Positions 24,618 to 38,670 are shown, counted from the stretch's first letter. The stretch is DNA of 64,000 nt from Gyrodactylus bullatarudis (GCA_012064415.1 SSNU01000333.1:62001-126000); one strand, 5' to 3'. The notes: generated by a model from the sequence alone, not told the origin. Numbers and translations: made by a program.

Positions 24618-27600
24618 ATGCTCTCAGTATCAGATAATAACACTTCCTCGTTTAATTCTGCTGCCGAGAGTGGTAATTCTCTTGTCACAGTTGTCGAAAA
24701 ACAGCCAATCGCTCAATCAGAGGCAGACTTGACCAAAATCCATAGACAAAACTCTAAGAAAAAGCACGGTAAAAAACGCGGATCCTCCGCCAACTCAATC
24801 AGTAGCATCTCAAAGTCTGGATCCACATCAAGGTAATTTTAACAAATAAACTTTTATAATTGAGCAGACAAACTGGTTTTTTTTGATTGGTCGAAATACT
24901 ATCTTTTGTATTATAGTTTCATGATTGAGTGAACAATGTTGAAATAACTCGTAAATCTCATTTCCTATTTTGATAAATAAAATACAATTGCATACTGTAG
25001 TTTGTCTTTACAAATGGTTTTTTAATTTGAAACAAATATGAAAATTATAGTTATATTTGTCGTCATTTTTATCAAATTTTACTACTTCATGAGTTCATTG
25101 TAAACATAGAAATTACCACTTTTTCATTAAAAGTTTTATAGCCATCTCGTCAGATCAACCGTAAGGAATGTATTATGAAACTCACTTTTAATAGATCCCG
25201 ATCGAATGCTAGTCGAACAGTGACAGTTTCTTCCCACAATTGCTCTAGTCATTCATGTAGCTACTCATCAAGTGCATGTTCTGGTTCCTTCAGCTCAAGT
25301 TATTCATCTTCCTCATCTGTATCGTCTGTCTCACTATCACAAAAGAAACAAATCGCTGAGACTAACTTGATCACAAATGAAAGTCAAGAGATTATCATGT
25401 CAATTGACAGTCAGGAAAAGATTGTTGAAATGGAATCTGAAGGGATAAAAGAAACTGTGGATACTACCGAGAAAAAACCTGAAGAAGACACTCTCAATGA
25501 GACCACGAATCAAGGACAAAATTATCAAGAAACTAATAATCAAAATATCATCAACTCAACTGAAACCAAGTCGACAGAGGATGACGGAGAAAAGTCCAAG
25601 GCAGTCAATTCCGAATTATTCTCTTGTTGTGCATGCTGTAGGTGTTGTGCTAGCCATTATCCACCAGAGCTAATCGTTCTAGTATCGCCAGGCTCATTCA
25701 ATCCGGTCACCATGATGCATATGAGAATGTTGGGTGAGTTTATATTTCTAATGCAACACAGCAAGTTTCCATATGGATTGACTTAATTCGTTTGATTCCC
25801 TTCCACATTTCATCTCAAGACAGAACAGTAATAGGTTATGCACTTGTCTAATTCTCTCCTCTTACCTCGTCTTTAAATGAAAATTTTTCTTTTTAAATTT
25901 AAAAGACTAGAATTTAAATACAAGAAAGAGATGAGCAATTTTGATGTGAGATGATTAGAATTCATCGATGTTCATTCATTACAAGTTGATTTACTTGACT
26001 TTTTTTGAGTAACAATTCCTCTCCCATCAGCTATTGCAGACGATCTCATGGGAATTTCCATATTACCACTACTAATGATAATGATAATAATAAAAGAAGA
26101 TGAAGATTAGTTCTGTCTTTGTATGTTGTGTCTTCATTGATGATGGTAAAGATTTCAACTAAACATATTTTCTTTTCACAATCCTTAGAATTAGCTCGTG
26201 ACGCTATTGAGAGAACATGGGAAGTCGATACTATTCAGGACGGGAAACTAGTACGTAGGTCGAGCTTCCATCGTCTACCAAAGAGAGTTAAGGACACAGA
26301 GTCTGAAAATAATCCAGTGTCTCCAGTTATCTTGCCAAGACGACAGGTTGTTGTAGCTGGCATATTCTCTCCCGTATCAGATGGATATAAAAAAGCAGGC
26401 CTTGAAAAGGCCACTTCTCGTCGTCGCCTCTTACGGCTTGCCTGTGCTTCCAGCTCCGATTGGCTTGCTGTCGATGACTGGGAGAGTAGCCAAGAAACCT
26501 GGACACCAACAAGAGTTGTCCTTGAACATTTTCAAACACGCATAGATAGTATTACCATGAATATTTGGAAGAAGCTTATTGAAAAGAGCACCACAACATC
26601 TTCCACAACTGAAATAATGGATCAAGAGGAAACTTCCACTTCACTATCGCATACGAATGGACTTCCTGGTGTTGCCACAGACAAATGGATAACAGGAAAA
26701 CTGAACGATGCTATTGAGAAACATTTTAGTTGGACCAAACAGCCTTCAACTTCTAAAAGTACGATTCCTTATCCTTACATTAATTGGATTTTACACATGT
26801 AACTTTTCATTTCCCCTTTTTCAGATGGAAATGATAAATTATCAAGCTGTAATTGCTTCTGCAAACAATCAGATAATGCTCAAACTGAAAATCTTTTGGT
26901 TGATGAATGTCCCAAGGTTCGAGTAAAACTTGTTGGAGGAGGAGACTTTCTCGAAAGCATGGGAAAGCCAGGTGTCTGGGATCCAAGTGATGTAAGCAGT
27001 TTATTTCTATTGAGACAATGATGCCCATTAGAATTCTCACTCGAGGCTTTCCTCAAGTCAAGAGATTGCCATTGTAGAAATAGAATTATTTTGTGCAAGG
27101 ATTTCCTCCGTGTAGATAGTAAAGCTCTATTTATTTATTATTAATCCCATATGGTGCCTTCTTACTGTATCGAATCTTATCACAAAATAAGTCATTTAAA
27201 ATTTCGAATGAAAATTGTGAAAATGTTTATCTTGGCAGAAAAACATGTCTTTCAACAAAAGTGATTGTCTGGAAAAGTCTATAGATTTTATTTATTTAAT
27301 TTTAAATTTCAATGAGGTATTTTGTGGAATAAGAATAGATTAGTTAATGTCATCTTTTTTGAAGCCTCTCCCTTCCAAGAATAATTGATTGAATGCATAA
27401 ACTGAAAGCCATTGGACTATTCTTTTCATACTTGAATGAAATATAAATTATTCCCCATTAAGTTATAATGTAGGGATTTTTTTTCAAAATCATGATAAAT
27501 TATCCCTGAACTAATGATGATGATACGCAGTCGTAGGAATATCGAGGGAAAACGTGTCAGGAAGCAGGAATAGATTGCATAAAATTCATTGGTTCTTTTC

Positions 27601-30600
27601 TGTCTACTCTAAATAATATATTCATTCTGAAATATATATCTCCCATTCGAGAATACATCTTACATCTACGCAAATAAACAACTCTACTTAGAGGAGCATC
27701 TAATCTATCCACATAATGGCAAGAAAAAAAAATTTTTTTCCTACGATATCGAGAAATCAATTCAACACTCCTCATATTCTTCTTATTATTATTATTAGTA
27801 GTACGTACAGATTGAGATTTTATGTAGCAGACTCTTTTGATTTGTCAGTCCATGAGAGAGAGTGAGAGAGAGAGAGGAGAACAGAAAAAGATCAATTTCC
27901 GATTCATATCTGTGCATACATTTAGATATAGCTTTTTAAACTCATATTAGTTAGTAAAAAGGTTATGTTGTACAATGAGTAATGGGACACAAACTGTACC
28001 AGAATTTTTATAATATTGACTATTTTTTGCTAATTTCAGTCACCTCAGTTACAGATTACTGTTTCCATCTTGAATGGATGAAAAATCGGGATTTGCTCAA
28101 CCTACTGAAATGTAATTTGAAAATGAATCTGTGAAGAAAAGTCTGCCTAACTAATATACTAATAAACTTTACTAGGATATCTATAGTAACGTTGAATCGA
28201 ATGTTAAACTTTTTTCAAGGCTACCTAAAAATTAGTTTAATAACTTATTATTCGGCAAGCAAAAAGTATGATGTGGCAAACAACAATAATAGAATACTTT
28301 AATTAACTAAACTTTGTAATACAGGTAAAAGCTTTGTAATGTGACGAGAGTTGTGTGAATTTTGCAAGTAGACGTACCATTTCTACCCCAAATCTCATGT
28401 ATAATTATAATAGACCAATAGAAATTGAGTATTTGTTGACCAATCAGAATCGAGCAACATTCCTCCTACAAAATTCTCAACCTTGTGTAAATTAGCGTCA
28501 GGCTCCTAGTTTCTGCGTTGAGAATACAAATTGTTCTGCCTCATTGGTTTGATTAAACTTTGCGATCAGATAAATTCTGATCTATCTCATGTACAATACT
28601 AGGACTCTTTTTATCTTTCCTTTACCAGCTGTAATAAACAGGAAATTCTCCTTTTTTCCCGGTTCACTCTGTTTGTATTGACTGGGTGAAATTGAAATTA
28701 TCGAGTTGAGGTTTCCATTTATTCACATACCTTCTGATATTAGGATATTTTTTTTTGTCAATAATAGATTGATACAATCATGAATGATTTCGGCCTCGTC
28801 TGCATATCCAGAATGGAAACCGATCCGGTTACTTTTATCAAGGAGTCGGAATTATCAAAATACGAGGTATGTCTAGAAAGAATTTACATCAAGGTTTGTT
28901 CCTCATTTATTCCCTTTAGCAAAATATAATTCTAGCCAGTGAATTGTGTCAAAACGGCCTTAGCGCCACAGTTGTCCGAAGAGCCTTAGCTAAAGGTTTA
29001 TCTGTTCGATATTTTGTGCCTGATGCAGCCCTCGATGAGATATATGCCTCTGGCCTCTATGGCGCAAAGAATAGAGAAGAATTAAATTTGCCAGATATTG
29101 AGGAGCTATCAAAGGCTCTCAATAAGAATTCAATCATGGCCAACAATTCTGATATAAATAATAGGTAAATAGGTATTTTCAATCATGCATAAATCATTTT
29201 GGGGTTAGATTTAAAAAAATTAACTCCAAGATACTTAAAACCAATCAGATTTCTTCTCAACGATTTCCAATACATGTATCTGGCATATTCTCATAAATAA
29301 CATTGTTTTTTCTAAGGACTCCAGAATCATATTTATTTAAATATTTCCCCTGTTTCCTAGACTTTATTCAAGTCTATAATATGATCTGGATTTGGTTGTA
29401 ACATTTCTTTTATAATATTATTAGACGTTGAAGTTTATGGATGTAAGTAAAATTTAGAAAACAAAGCCATGCTTGATTCACGATTCAATTGGTTATTATC
29501 TCTTGCGAACAGAAAGAATTTCATTTCATATAATAAACAACACATCTTCTATAATCTCTCGATCTATAACAATGTCAAATAAAGAATTTTTTTTTCTGAC
29601 ACAAACATTGTCTTTGTATTATCAAAATTCCAGTCTTCCATATGCTGCACCTCAGAACAGTGTTCTTTGGACTTTGAATTTATTCTCATCATTATTTTAA
29701 AGTTCTTGAAAGTAACAAAAAGTAAGCTGGAGTAAATTTCTAGATTGATATCTTAACTTGCTGATTATGTGATTGATAAAATTATAAATCTGCCAACTCC
29801 CTTAATTCTCACTTGATTCATTAACTCCCTTTGTCTATAGAGTTTAGGCCGATTAAATTTAATTTCAATCCTTCATTATAGTTTACTCTAATAATGTGTA
29901 AGAATCAAGACCACCAAAGCCAGGATTCGATATGAAGCTGAATGAGTTTCAAAATAATTGACTCTCCTTAGACGCTTGCTGATTTAATCTCTAACATCTT
30001 GGTCCGAGTAGAAACATCATGTCTTTTCTCGACTTTGTTCTTTTTCTCGTAGTGAAATTCATTGATGAAATGTCGGTACTACGCATATGAAAATTGTTTT
30101 AAACTCAAATGTAGATTCCCTTCAAGTTGAGTGTTTTTTTTATCTATAAATAAACATAAAACCAGTTAGTTTATCTTTTGTTTTTTAAGTGACATTGAGT
30201 GATTTGAGTAGTAGATTAATATTTCCATTTTGAAATGCATTTGAAATGTGTGAGAATATACGATATGTTCGAATGTGATTACACTAAATGCAAGAGTCAA
30301 ACGGAGTCTAGAAACTATGGTCTATCGATATCTCTCTTGAATGCCTGCCAATCAATTATCCAAATTATTCACACTGAAGAGGACAGGAAACAATTTGTGG
30401 ACAAGGCAACATTGTATTGATTAAAATTTGCATTTTCCCAAAGTAAAAACAGTACATTTCTCTTGAGTATACAATAGACTGGTAGGAGGAAGAATTACTA
30501 TTTCATTCTTTTGTTAAAAAATTTAATTTATCTCATTCGAGTTTTGTTATTAACCACTTGTTGTGTTAACTTTCTAATCTTTACATTACATGATTAATTT

Positions 30601-33600
30601 GATTGAAATACATTCAACATTGAAAAGCAAAAATAATCCTATACTCAACTTCCGGTTGAGGATCATTAATAATATCACGAACAAGAATGATTTCTCTATT
30701 TAATTTAAATTTTTTTCATCCAGACACTTTGACGAAATCCTTGTGCAGAATATTGATTTATCCTGCATGACTCGTAGGAAGGAAATACTTCTCAAGACCA
30801 ATTCGGGTAGTAATATTTGTATTCCACTCACAATACAGATAGGATCTACCAATGACCGGACACATGTATCCTCAAAGTCTGTTCAGACACGTCTAACAGC
30901 CTTGCCACACCAGCAGGCACCTCTAGTCTTGACTCGTATGCCTAATAGAAATGAGAACAATCAGCCCTCCAATGACATGAAAGATTCGAATAATAAAAGG
31001 TTTGCATATAATATTGATAAGATTACTAGGGCCTCAAAAATATAACCTTCAGGACTTGAGAATTTTTAAACTACTCATGAGTATCTAAAACATAAGTTAT
31101 TAGAGAATTAATCTAATCGATTCAAGTATACTGATTGTTGGTATTCGATGAACATGATTGGTTGACGTTGATTCACACAGTACCTACAGTGTATGGGTAC
31201 CCTACCAACTCGCAACCATGGGATCAAAGCATGCCATTATTGGAATTCCGAGTTTTTATATTTAGATGAAAATAGACCCATATAAGACTTTAAAAGTTGA
31301 TTTAGATCAAGAAAAATTAGTTATTTTAGCAACTTCTAATTCCTTGAATGAAACAGTCTCTTAGAAAAAATAGACTTTATAAAACGTTTTGAGGCCCAAC
31401 TAATGATTACTCTATCCAAATTGATTTATTTAAAAATGATTATTTAGCTACATTGAAGACCTTGATGAGAGTTCATTATTGAAGAATATGGATCAGAATA
31501 CACAGCATCATGTTTCGGCAATCCTGCCCTTGGTACGTCAGTGTCACAAGTGTGGATCTCAAAAAGTCCGTTTGATCCTTGTTGAGAGACCTCATTTGTC
31601 AGATCAAAAGTCTATGCCGACTATTGAGATGAAACATAATGAACAACAATCAGCTCCCTGTATGCAACCAGTCTCTGTTCAAACTGAGGATAGAACAATA
31701 CTCAAGAAATGCTCAAATAAGAAAACTCAATATCCTGTTAGTCTCCAACTGCATGAGTCTATAATTATACTATTTATTATCTTTATTTTTATTCTCCCAT
31801 TTAGTCACTAAAAACTAAAAAGTCCCTTGAAAAGGATTTCGAAGGTGACATCCAGCATATGGAAAAAAGTCAATCCTTGATTGAAGAGGGGGCAAAATCT
31901 TCACCCCCACTTATTAAACGTGATGAGAGCTTGAAAGATTTCAAGTCTCGTCGGCCCCCACCTCCAATACCGATGCTCTCCCCGGAAAAAAGTATCAACT
32001 CAATTGAAGAGGCTGAAAAGTATCCAGAAACTTACAAAGATCCCGGTCCGGATGAACGTGAGCCTCCTAGGCAAGAAACCCTGGACTCTCTTATCTCTCC
32101 CGCTTCCATTTATGCTCTCATCTCACCAAATAATAAGCGAACCAGTCAAGATAAACCTGTAAAGAATACTGTTCAAGATGAGATTGTCTCGATAGAGTCA
32201 CCACAAAATAATTTGCTCACTGATCCCTTTGACAACAACAATCAGGTTGGTGATAGAAAGAAAATGTGCAAGCATAAAAGGCATCATTTCCACTCGAAGC
32301 GTGAGAATACAATCCAGTCGAATGAATTTGTTGAGGGAACGAAAATTCCCTCACACGAGGAAAAGAGGTATGCCTTGCTTGATGATTAGACACTCGTCAA
32401 GTCAAATTTGAAAAGCACATTTTAAAATTTCCATTTAATTTTTTATTAAGATCTAAGTCATAATATCTTGTTTTGATCAACAATTTTAGTCAATTTTGAT
32501 CAATTATAATTTTACTTTAAAAGGGAAGACAGTGAGTAAAGAAAGCTTTAAGGACAATAATTTTGAATTTAATTCAATGCTTTATTTCAATAAAGTCATA
32601 AATATTACCTCAGAAGGCTTAAAATACTTAATATCATAGTGTACTAAAACTTCATCTTCAAAATAATACATTTTCAAGGCTTTATAACTCTGAACACCGA
32701 TGCCATAATAGAAAAAAAATTATTGGTTTTCAGAACAGAGGGAATAGGCATTTTGATACTTGATTTGAGGCCCTACTTACCACATTTCGTTTATTAATTC
32801 TCTTTCTATATCTACACAGCTTCAATCGAGACAACAGTGAAGAATTGGCTGATAGAAAGTACAAGTCACTGGATAAATGCTCCAAACATAGGTGAGTCTC
32901 TTCTTGTCTCTTTGGCAATTATTTATTCTGGGAATTTTTCCATCCACTCTTGAGTTTCTTTTGTTCCTCTCTTCCTTTGGTCTATGGCAATCTTTTATTT
33001 TGATAAATCAATTCATCCATCTCTATATAAATGAGCTTTTACAATAAATTTTAAAAAGAAATTTAGATAAATTTTGTTATTATGTAAATTAGTTATGTCT
33101 GTCTGTCTGTCTGTCTACATATTAGGCCATACTAACCAAGTTTTCTGTATTATGATGGATTCCCCTCTAATTTGGCACTCTTATTTTATTAATAATCAAG
33201 AATAAACCGTCATCAAATGAAATAGAGACAAAGGGAATCGAAAAGGGGCTTCTTCATTCCCGATTTTTATTCAAAATTTACCATTTCTTTCTAATATCAT
33301 CATAAAACATGTGATTATTGAATTGCTCATCAGGTCGAAATAATAAGATGGTTCATTTAGATCATAAAATTCTGAAATGCCGTGTTTTTGCCGTTCTTGA
33401 TAAGGATCAAGACGTAAATTATTTCTAACTTTTAGGAATTTTAGTGTGAACTAAAAATACCTAAATAAGACCTGAAATCTACACACTGAAACGTTACCAA
33501 ATTTTCAGAATCTCGTTATTTCGACCTTTCATTATAAACTATCAGAATTTCCTCATTCTAATGAACTATTCATTAAGAGGATTTAGAAGACGAGTGAATA

Positions 33601-36600
33601 TTAAGTTATAAAGCTTATATTTCACCGGTTCTCATCAGACTATTACACCGGCTAGATATTTTGAAAAATCGAAATCCTCTGATTGGTTCTTTAATTTGGA
33701 GTACTGAAGGAAAGAGATAGGGTTGATGGCTTGTAACCATGATCATTGCTTTCTTTTTTTGTCAGAATTTCAATGGGTGTCTAGTTTTTGCTAGACTGTG
33801 TTATTCTTGAGTTCTTAGTTAGTTGCAAGAAAGATTCAATTTCTTGACATGTCTGTATTCCTTCTAGCCTTGATCAAAAGAGTCTGTCGAAAAAGTCTCA
33901 TTCTCACCAGCAACATCACCAACACCACCATCATCATCATAGTCACCAACATCAACAGTTAGAACAGAGCCATCACAAGAGGAGAAGCCATCCAGATGAC
34001 AATGGCGATGGCTTAATGAAGGAATTAGAAATGCGCCAGAGTCGGACCCTTCCAAAGAGTTCTCGTTCCCAGATTCTTCCCATGGAAGATGCCACCTCCA
34101 CCCAAAGTACAATCAAGAAAATCTTTGATGGTTCAATATTCATTCAGGGCCGGGGTAGGTCAATGCCTTCAGTCTCTTCAAGACATGCAAGGGGTAAGTT
34201 TTCAGAGATTTCTAAAGGATTCAAACCCAATAATACTACTAGCTAGACTATATACAGAGTTGGGAAAATGGTATTCGCTTTCAGACTTGCTTTTATCAAT
34301 AAAATGATTTATCCGAATTATCTACCTAATCTATCAAGTTGGCAGTTGCATGCCTCTCCCTCCCAACTGTATCGATCACACACACACACGCACATAAATA
34401 TTCACCTTCTATAGCTGGATTACATTTGCAGAATTGTTGAAATAAACTACGCATATTTCCCATTAATTACACTAACATTAACACTAACATGAGGAACTGT
34501 TTTTATTTCCAATTTATCAAATTTTTGCATTCTTTCACGAAAACTACAATTAGACTCACTACGTCGCTCATCATTGCATCCTTAGTTTGAGGCTAGAGAA
34601 AAATGCTCAGTTTTTTTTCTGTATATTCTGGGAAAAAATTTCTCGTTAAAACTTTGAACCCTGTGTCAGTATCTCTTTTAGAACCTGATTAAGCATTTCG
34701 AGGCCCTAATGATGATAAAAACCAAATTTTTAGTTTTTACTTTAGTCCTTTTTTGTTAGAAAATTATTTATTGGTAAAAAAAATCTGTTCAAGAATATAG
34801 GTCATCATGATTTCATAAAAAAGCTAGTTTTCCTTGATTCAATTAATGTAAATGAAATTAAAATTGTTGATAAATCTGAAAATGTGAAGGATCAATAATA
34901 GTCTATGATTGAAATTAACATTAAAGGTCTGAAAAGCAATTTAGATGAACATTCATCGGATTCTATAATGTAGAAGAATAATCAATTTTGGATTTAACGT
35001 CCCATAAATTGTCATATTCATGGACTATATGATATTGTTTGGACCGCATAAATGACTGGGAATTTCTTACTTTTTAATAATCGCCCTCTATATAGGGAGA
35101 ACTTCACGAAAGTGATATTTTCAATACAGCAGAAAAGGAATCTTGTCTCTGGTTTTATACTCTTATTGTACTTACTGGTTGGAGGATAATTTGATTTGAT
35201 TACAGCATACTCTCTCTCTCTGTTTTATCCGCATCGTCCACATTCACAATGCTGAGATGATGAGATACTTTTCTGTCTCTCTCGCTGTCTATTCAGTTCT
35301 CTTTCTCTGTCTCTCTGTGTGTAGGAATAGGAGACTTTTATCTGGTGAAAAGTTTTCTTTGAAATTACCGAAAATCTTTCTCCTACCATAGAATGCAGAC
35401 TATCCGAATTTCGTTTGTATTAGCTTCCTAGCAAGAGTATTATTATTATTATCAACTTCTACTCTCGAGAAGAATCTTTTTTCATAGGCAGGCATATCAG
35501 GATGATAACCATATTATTCTAGTCCGGTTATCCTAGACTTTTCTCATTCATGTTGAATTAATTTGTCTTCTTCAACTTTTAAGGAGAAGGCATCCCAGGG
35601 AATGATGGACCTAGCAGACAGACCACTTTAACTGATGATTCTTTAACCGAACTGCTGAAGGAGTACGATGAAGGGGAACTTCTCAAATCCCTCGGAACTC
35701 CATCACGACATCAGTTGAGGAACGAGCAGAAACGACAAATGAGTTCTGGCCATCGATCCCAGATGAAACACCAATGTCTCAAAGGTCAACAGGTTATGAA
35801 TTCTGATGAAGAGAACATCATCCTTAGTCCCAGGGATCAACAGAAATTATTTGGATCAATGCTTAAAGGTTATGGAAAACATAGTACCGAATGTAGAAAT
35901 AATCCTGATGTTAGCCATCATAGTCGACATGAAAAGAGGCTACATCAAAAGTATATTCAACACCAAAATCAATGGGTTTCACCAAAACTGCCTACTGGGA
36001 GAGATTCCTCTTTGGCAGGTGTTGATTCTGACTTTTCCTTCCTGAGTGAAAAAGATAATGCCTACTTGAAGTGAGTTCTGACTTTCACCTTGGAGTCCAC
36101 TAATTCTACACAAGAGCCTTAGATTGCTTATAAGTAATTACTAATTACTATAGAGTAGAGAGAATTTTTCAAAATAATACTTGGAATTGATAATTCTATC
36201 AGAAAACTTATTACTAATACGAGGTTAAAATTTCACCATACCTTATTGTACAGCATAAATTTTATTGGATTTTTCTAAAAATGCATTAATAAGGGTAGAT
36301 TTAATTGGGATTGTATTACCAACCTTTTCTACCAGGCTATCGTCATCTGAACAACCTTAAATATACACCTAGAAACAAAAGTTTCCTTATCGCATAGTTT
36401 TATGGGAAAAAGTATTTTGTCTTCTGAGAAAGATCTCTCACTCTATTGAAACGTTGCCTTTGAAAGTATGCTATATTAATTAATTTGATAAATGTTGGGA
36501 AAACTCAAATCTTTGGGGTAAAAAAATCAGATTAATTCAGTTTGACAAGTCAGCTATTCTGGAAATGAATAAAAATTGCGAAAGAATATTATTTCCTTTG

Positions 36601-36935
36601 GATTTTTCCACAGTTCAGAGAATGAAATGTTTTTGAAATCTGAATTGAATTTTAACCAATTTCATGAATAAATTTTATCCAGATCTAGCGATAGCAAGTC
36701 AAAGAGCAGAAAAACACCCAATAAGAACTCATTCCAAGACTCTTTTGTACCAGAATCCATGTCTGGTTACAAATGCTCAAGGCACCAAGCTCAACATGAC
36801 GGTCATTTGAAAAAGTCTAAAAAATCTATAGACGAACAGTTTCAAATGAGCAATGAGGAATACCTTAAACGATATCCAACAACAAAGCAATATTCAAAGT
36901 CTTCGAAAAAATCAACTTCTCGAGCTAGAATTTAA
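24618..36935 (+). CDS. NMNAT: Very long protein with an NMNAT catalytic domain
   Basis: Makes NAD from NMN and ATP. Exons: 24513-24832 (first in-frame ATG 24618), 25195-25733, 26189-26758, 26825-26991, 28768-28866, 28920-29164, 30724-30999, 31448-31736, 31805-32367, 32820-32891, 33868-34193, 35584-36070, 36683-36935. All phases agree: 1366 aa from 24618. A Ser/Arg-rich start and a cysteine cluster (CCACCRCC) precede the NMNAT domain (about 230-610), which has GSFNPVTMMHMRM, GIFSPVSDGYKKAGL, DDWES, VKLVGGGDFLES and LSATVVRRAL. A CNCFC cluster lies where NMNAT2 is palmitoylated. A disordered tail of about 755 aa with a His-rich run follows. Exon 29164 also reads straight to a stop at 29167-29169, so the tail could instead be a second gene. 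Confidence 0.75.
26992..28767 (+). other. Intron within NMNAT domain
   Basis: 1.8 kb with poly-T runs and a GA microsatellite at about 27853-27880. No exon or RNA gene is recognised. Confidence 0.5.
27853..27880 (+). repeat. GA microsatellite
   Basis: Interrupted (GA)n run of about 28 bases inside an intron. Confidence 0.8.
29165..30723 (+). other. Intron, or intergenic if NMNAT ends at 29169
   Basis: 1.56 kb between the end of the NMNAT catalytic exons and the disordered-tail exons. It holds a fragment of the dispersed repeat (29215-29290). No convincing stop-adjacent AATAAA or promoter is seen, which favours an intron. A 61-codon frame at 30235-30420 is unsupported. Confidence 0.45.
29215..29290 (+). 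repeat. Dispersed repeat fragment, copy 4
   Basis: Shares GATACTT-AAACCAATCAGATTTCTTCTC and CAACGATTTCCA with 268-355, allowing for a gap. The core CCAATCAGAT is also in copies 1 and 2. Confidence 0.45.
33096..33116 (+). repeat. (GTCT)n microsatellite
   Basis: Five tandem GTCT units in an intron. Confidence 0.85.
34377..34394 (+). repeat. CA microsatellite
   Basis: Short (CA)n run with one G interruption in an intron. Confidence 0.75.
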
Positions 36936-37611
36936 ATTTGTAGCAGGACTGTTACAACACAGGATAGTTGAACATTTATCCTGTAATTATTCTCCTTCAA
37001 CTTATCTTATTAGTGACGTATAATATTAATAGAAAAAAAAAGATAACTACTAAACTGAATACATATAGTATTAGATACATATGGGCCCTTGTAATAAAGA
37101 AGGTGCATAGTACAATAGACAATTTAACTTTTATTATAGATTCCATCATTCAATTATTCAGCATCATCATTTTCAAGCACCAGAGGGATAAAATCAGATT
37201 TAGGATTTAATCAATTATACTAATCAAGAGAATCATTATTTTGTTGTCATTGTTTATTTTTCTCCTTAATTTGTTGATGAGTAGAATAAATTTATCTTGA
37301 AAATTATATTTAATTGCTTTCATTTCCTGGTGATTTTTTTCTAATAGTATGAGATAATAGTATTTCTAAGATATTTAAAATAGAATGTTATAGAATAATA
37401 CTATAATATTATCATAGTGAGATGTATTTATAATTTTTATATACCCTTGTTGCACAATTGAAACTCAGTGCAAAAAACTGGATAAATATTTCAAATTTGA
37501 AAATATAAACTTAAACTTATCAAAACAAGCTATCATCCACCTTGTTACAGTTTTAATTCATCAAAATATCTATTTTGATTTGGAAACAATTTTGAAAAAT
37601 AAATCAGGAAA
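36936..37611. other. Intergenic, NMNAT-type gene to claudin-like gene
   Basis: AT-rich. An 80-codon frame at 36968-37210 is low-complexity and unsupported. The ATG of the next gene is preceded by CAGGAAA, a possible acceptor 4 bases upstream. Confidence 0.45.
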
Positions 37612-38507
37612 ATGGAAAAGTCAGATGTCATTACTCAGATGTATCTTCCCTTTTATGCGGCATTCGCAAGCAGTGTTGTTGGATTTATGTTTTTTCTTTT
37701 CGGATTTTCAGCTCCATATTGGCTAGAGACATATGCATTAGTCAATGATAGTTTTCTCCATATGGGGCTTTGGTCTGTTTGTTTTGATGATTTCGTTCAT
37801 TGGAAAGATCTAAATCGAAATGTACTTAAAGGCTGTTATTGGATGTTTGATAGATACTTTTTCCAGATTGGTATTTGGTATTGGGTAAATCCCTATTGGT
37901 TTGTAGGAGTACAAGTGTTGTGTACAATCGCCTTCATCTCAGAGATTGCTTGTATTATTATATTAATTTTATACTTTTTATTGTATGGACAACCAGCAGC
38001 AGAATCAAGTATCGCGTGTGGAATTCAAGTAAGTATTTCTAATCTAATTTGTCTTAGTTTTTTGTTGCCATTTTGATCACCATTAGCACTCTGTTATTTG
38101 GTTTTCAATCTCAAGATCGAGCCTGGCAACCGAGACCAGATCATCAATTTTTATCATGGGCGTTTGGATTCATGTGTTTGGCTGCCCTCTTCTTTTACAT
38201 TGCAGGATTCTTTCTTTTATGTGTTGGCTATTCTGACAGAGAAGCCCAAAGCCAAGTGGAATTATTTGAAAATGTATCTCAAGACATGTTTCCAGGTCCC
38301 TCGACAATCGCACAAAGTCAATTTGGTCCAATGGCTTCAGGAATAAATGGTGTCGTAGTCAAGGTTCCAAATAAAGATGGTCAATCAGAAATTCACACGT
38401 TAAATCCAAGTATGCATCGTTTCGGAGATGATATGAGTCATCTGGCAGGCAGTAATATCTATCGAAGTCGAGAGTCAGGCCTGAGTCCTCTAAAATTTCA
38501 ACATTGA
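37612..38507 (+). CDS. Claudin/PMP22-superfamily four-span membrane protein
   Basis: Exons 37612-38028 and 38058-38507, separated by a 29 nt intron, encode 288 aa. Four membrane spans are visible: FYAAFASSVVGFMFFLFGF, VGVQVLCTIAFISEIACIII, FFVAILITISTLLFGF and AFGFMCLAALFFYIAGFFLL. The first extracellular loop carries the superfamily pattern W...GLWSVC...C. The C-terminal cytoplasmic tail of about 90 aa has no obvious PDZ-binding end. A junctional or channel-modulating role is known for the superfamily; which branch this belongs to cannot be decided here. The 3' end converges on enolase, only 163 bases away. Confidence 0.85.
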
Positions 38508-38521
38508 CAAGATTTTATCGA

Positions 38522-38527
38522 AATAAA
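38522..38527 (+). terminator. Polyadenylation signal of claudin-like gene
   Basis: AATAAA 14 bases after the stop codon. Confidence 0.6.
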
Positions 38528-38670
38528 ATTGTTATATTTAATCTATGCATGAGATAATTTAAAACATTAAACGTATTATTTCTGTTCAGGCAATTTAAAC
38601 TTGAAACTTTTTATCACTAAATTTTGAGTATGACTTGATTTTAAGCTCTTCTGTTGTTTGAAATAAATAA

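Noticed and set aside
27781..27900. Possible tRNA or small RNA near the GA repeat
   Set aside because: No A/B box pair or cloverleaf could be drawn; just microsatellite and poly-purine DNA.
30235..30420. 61-codon frame in the NMNAT intron
   Set aside because: Lacks acceptor and donor in phase and has no recognisable motif.
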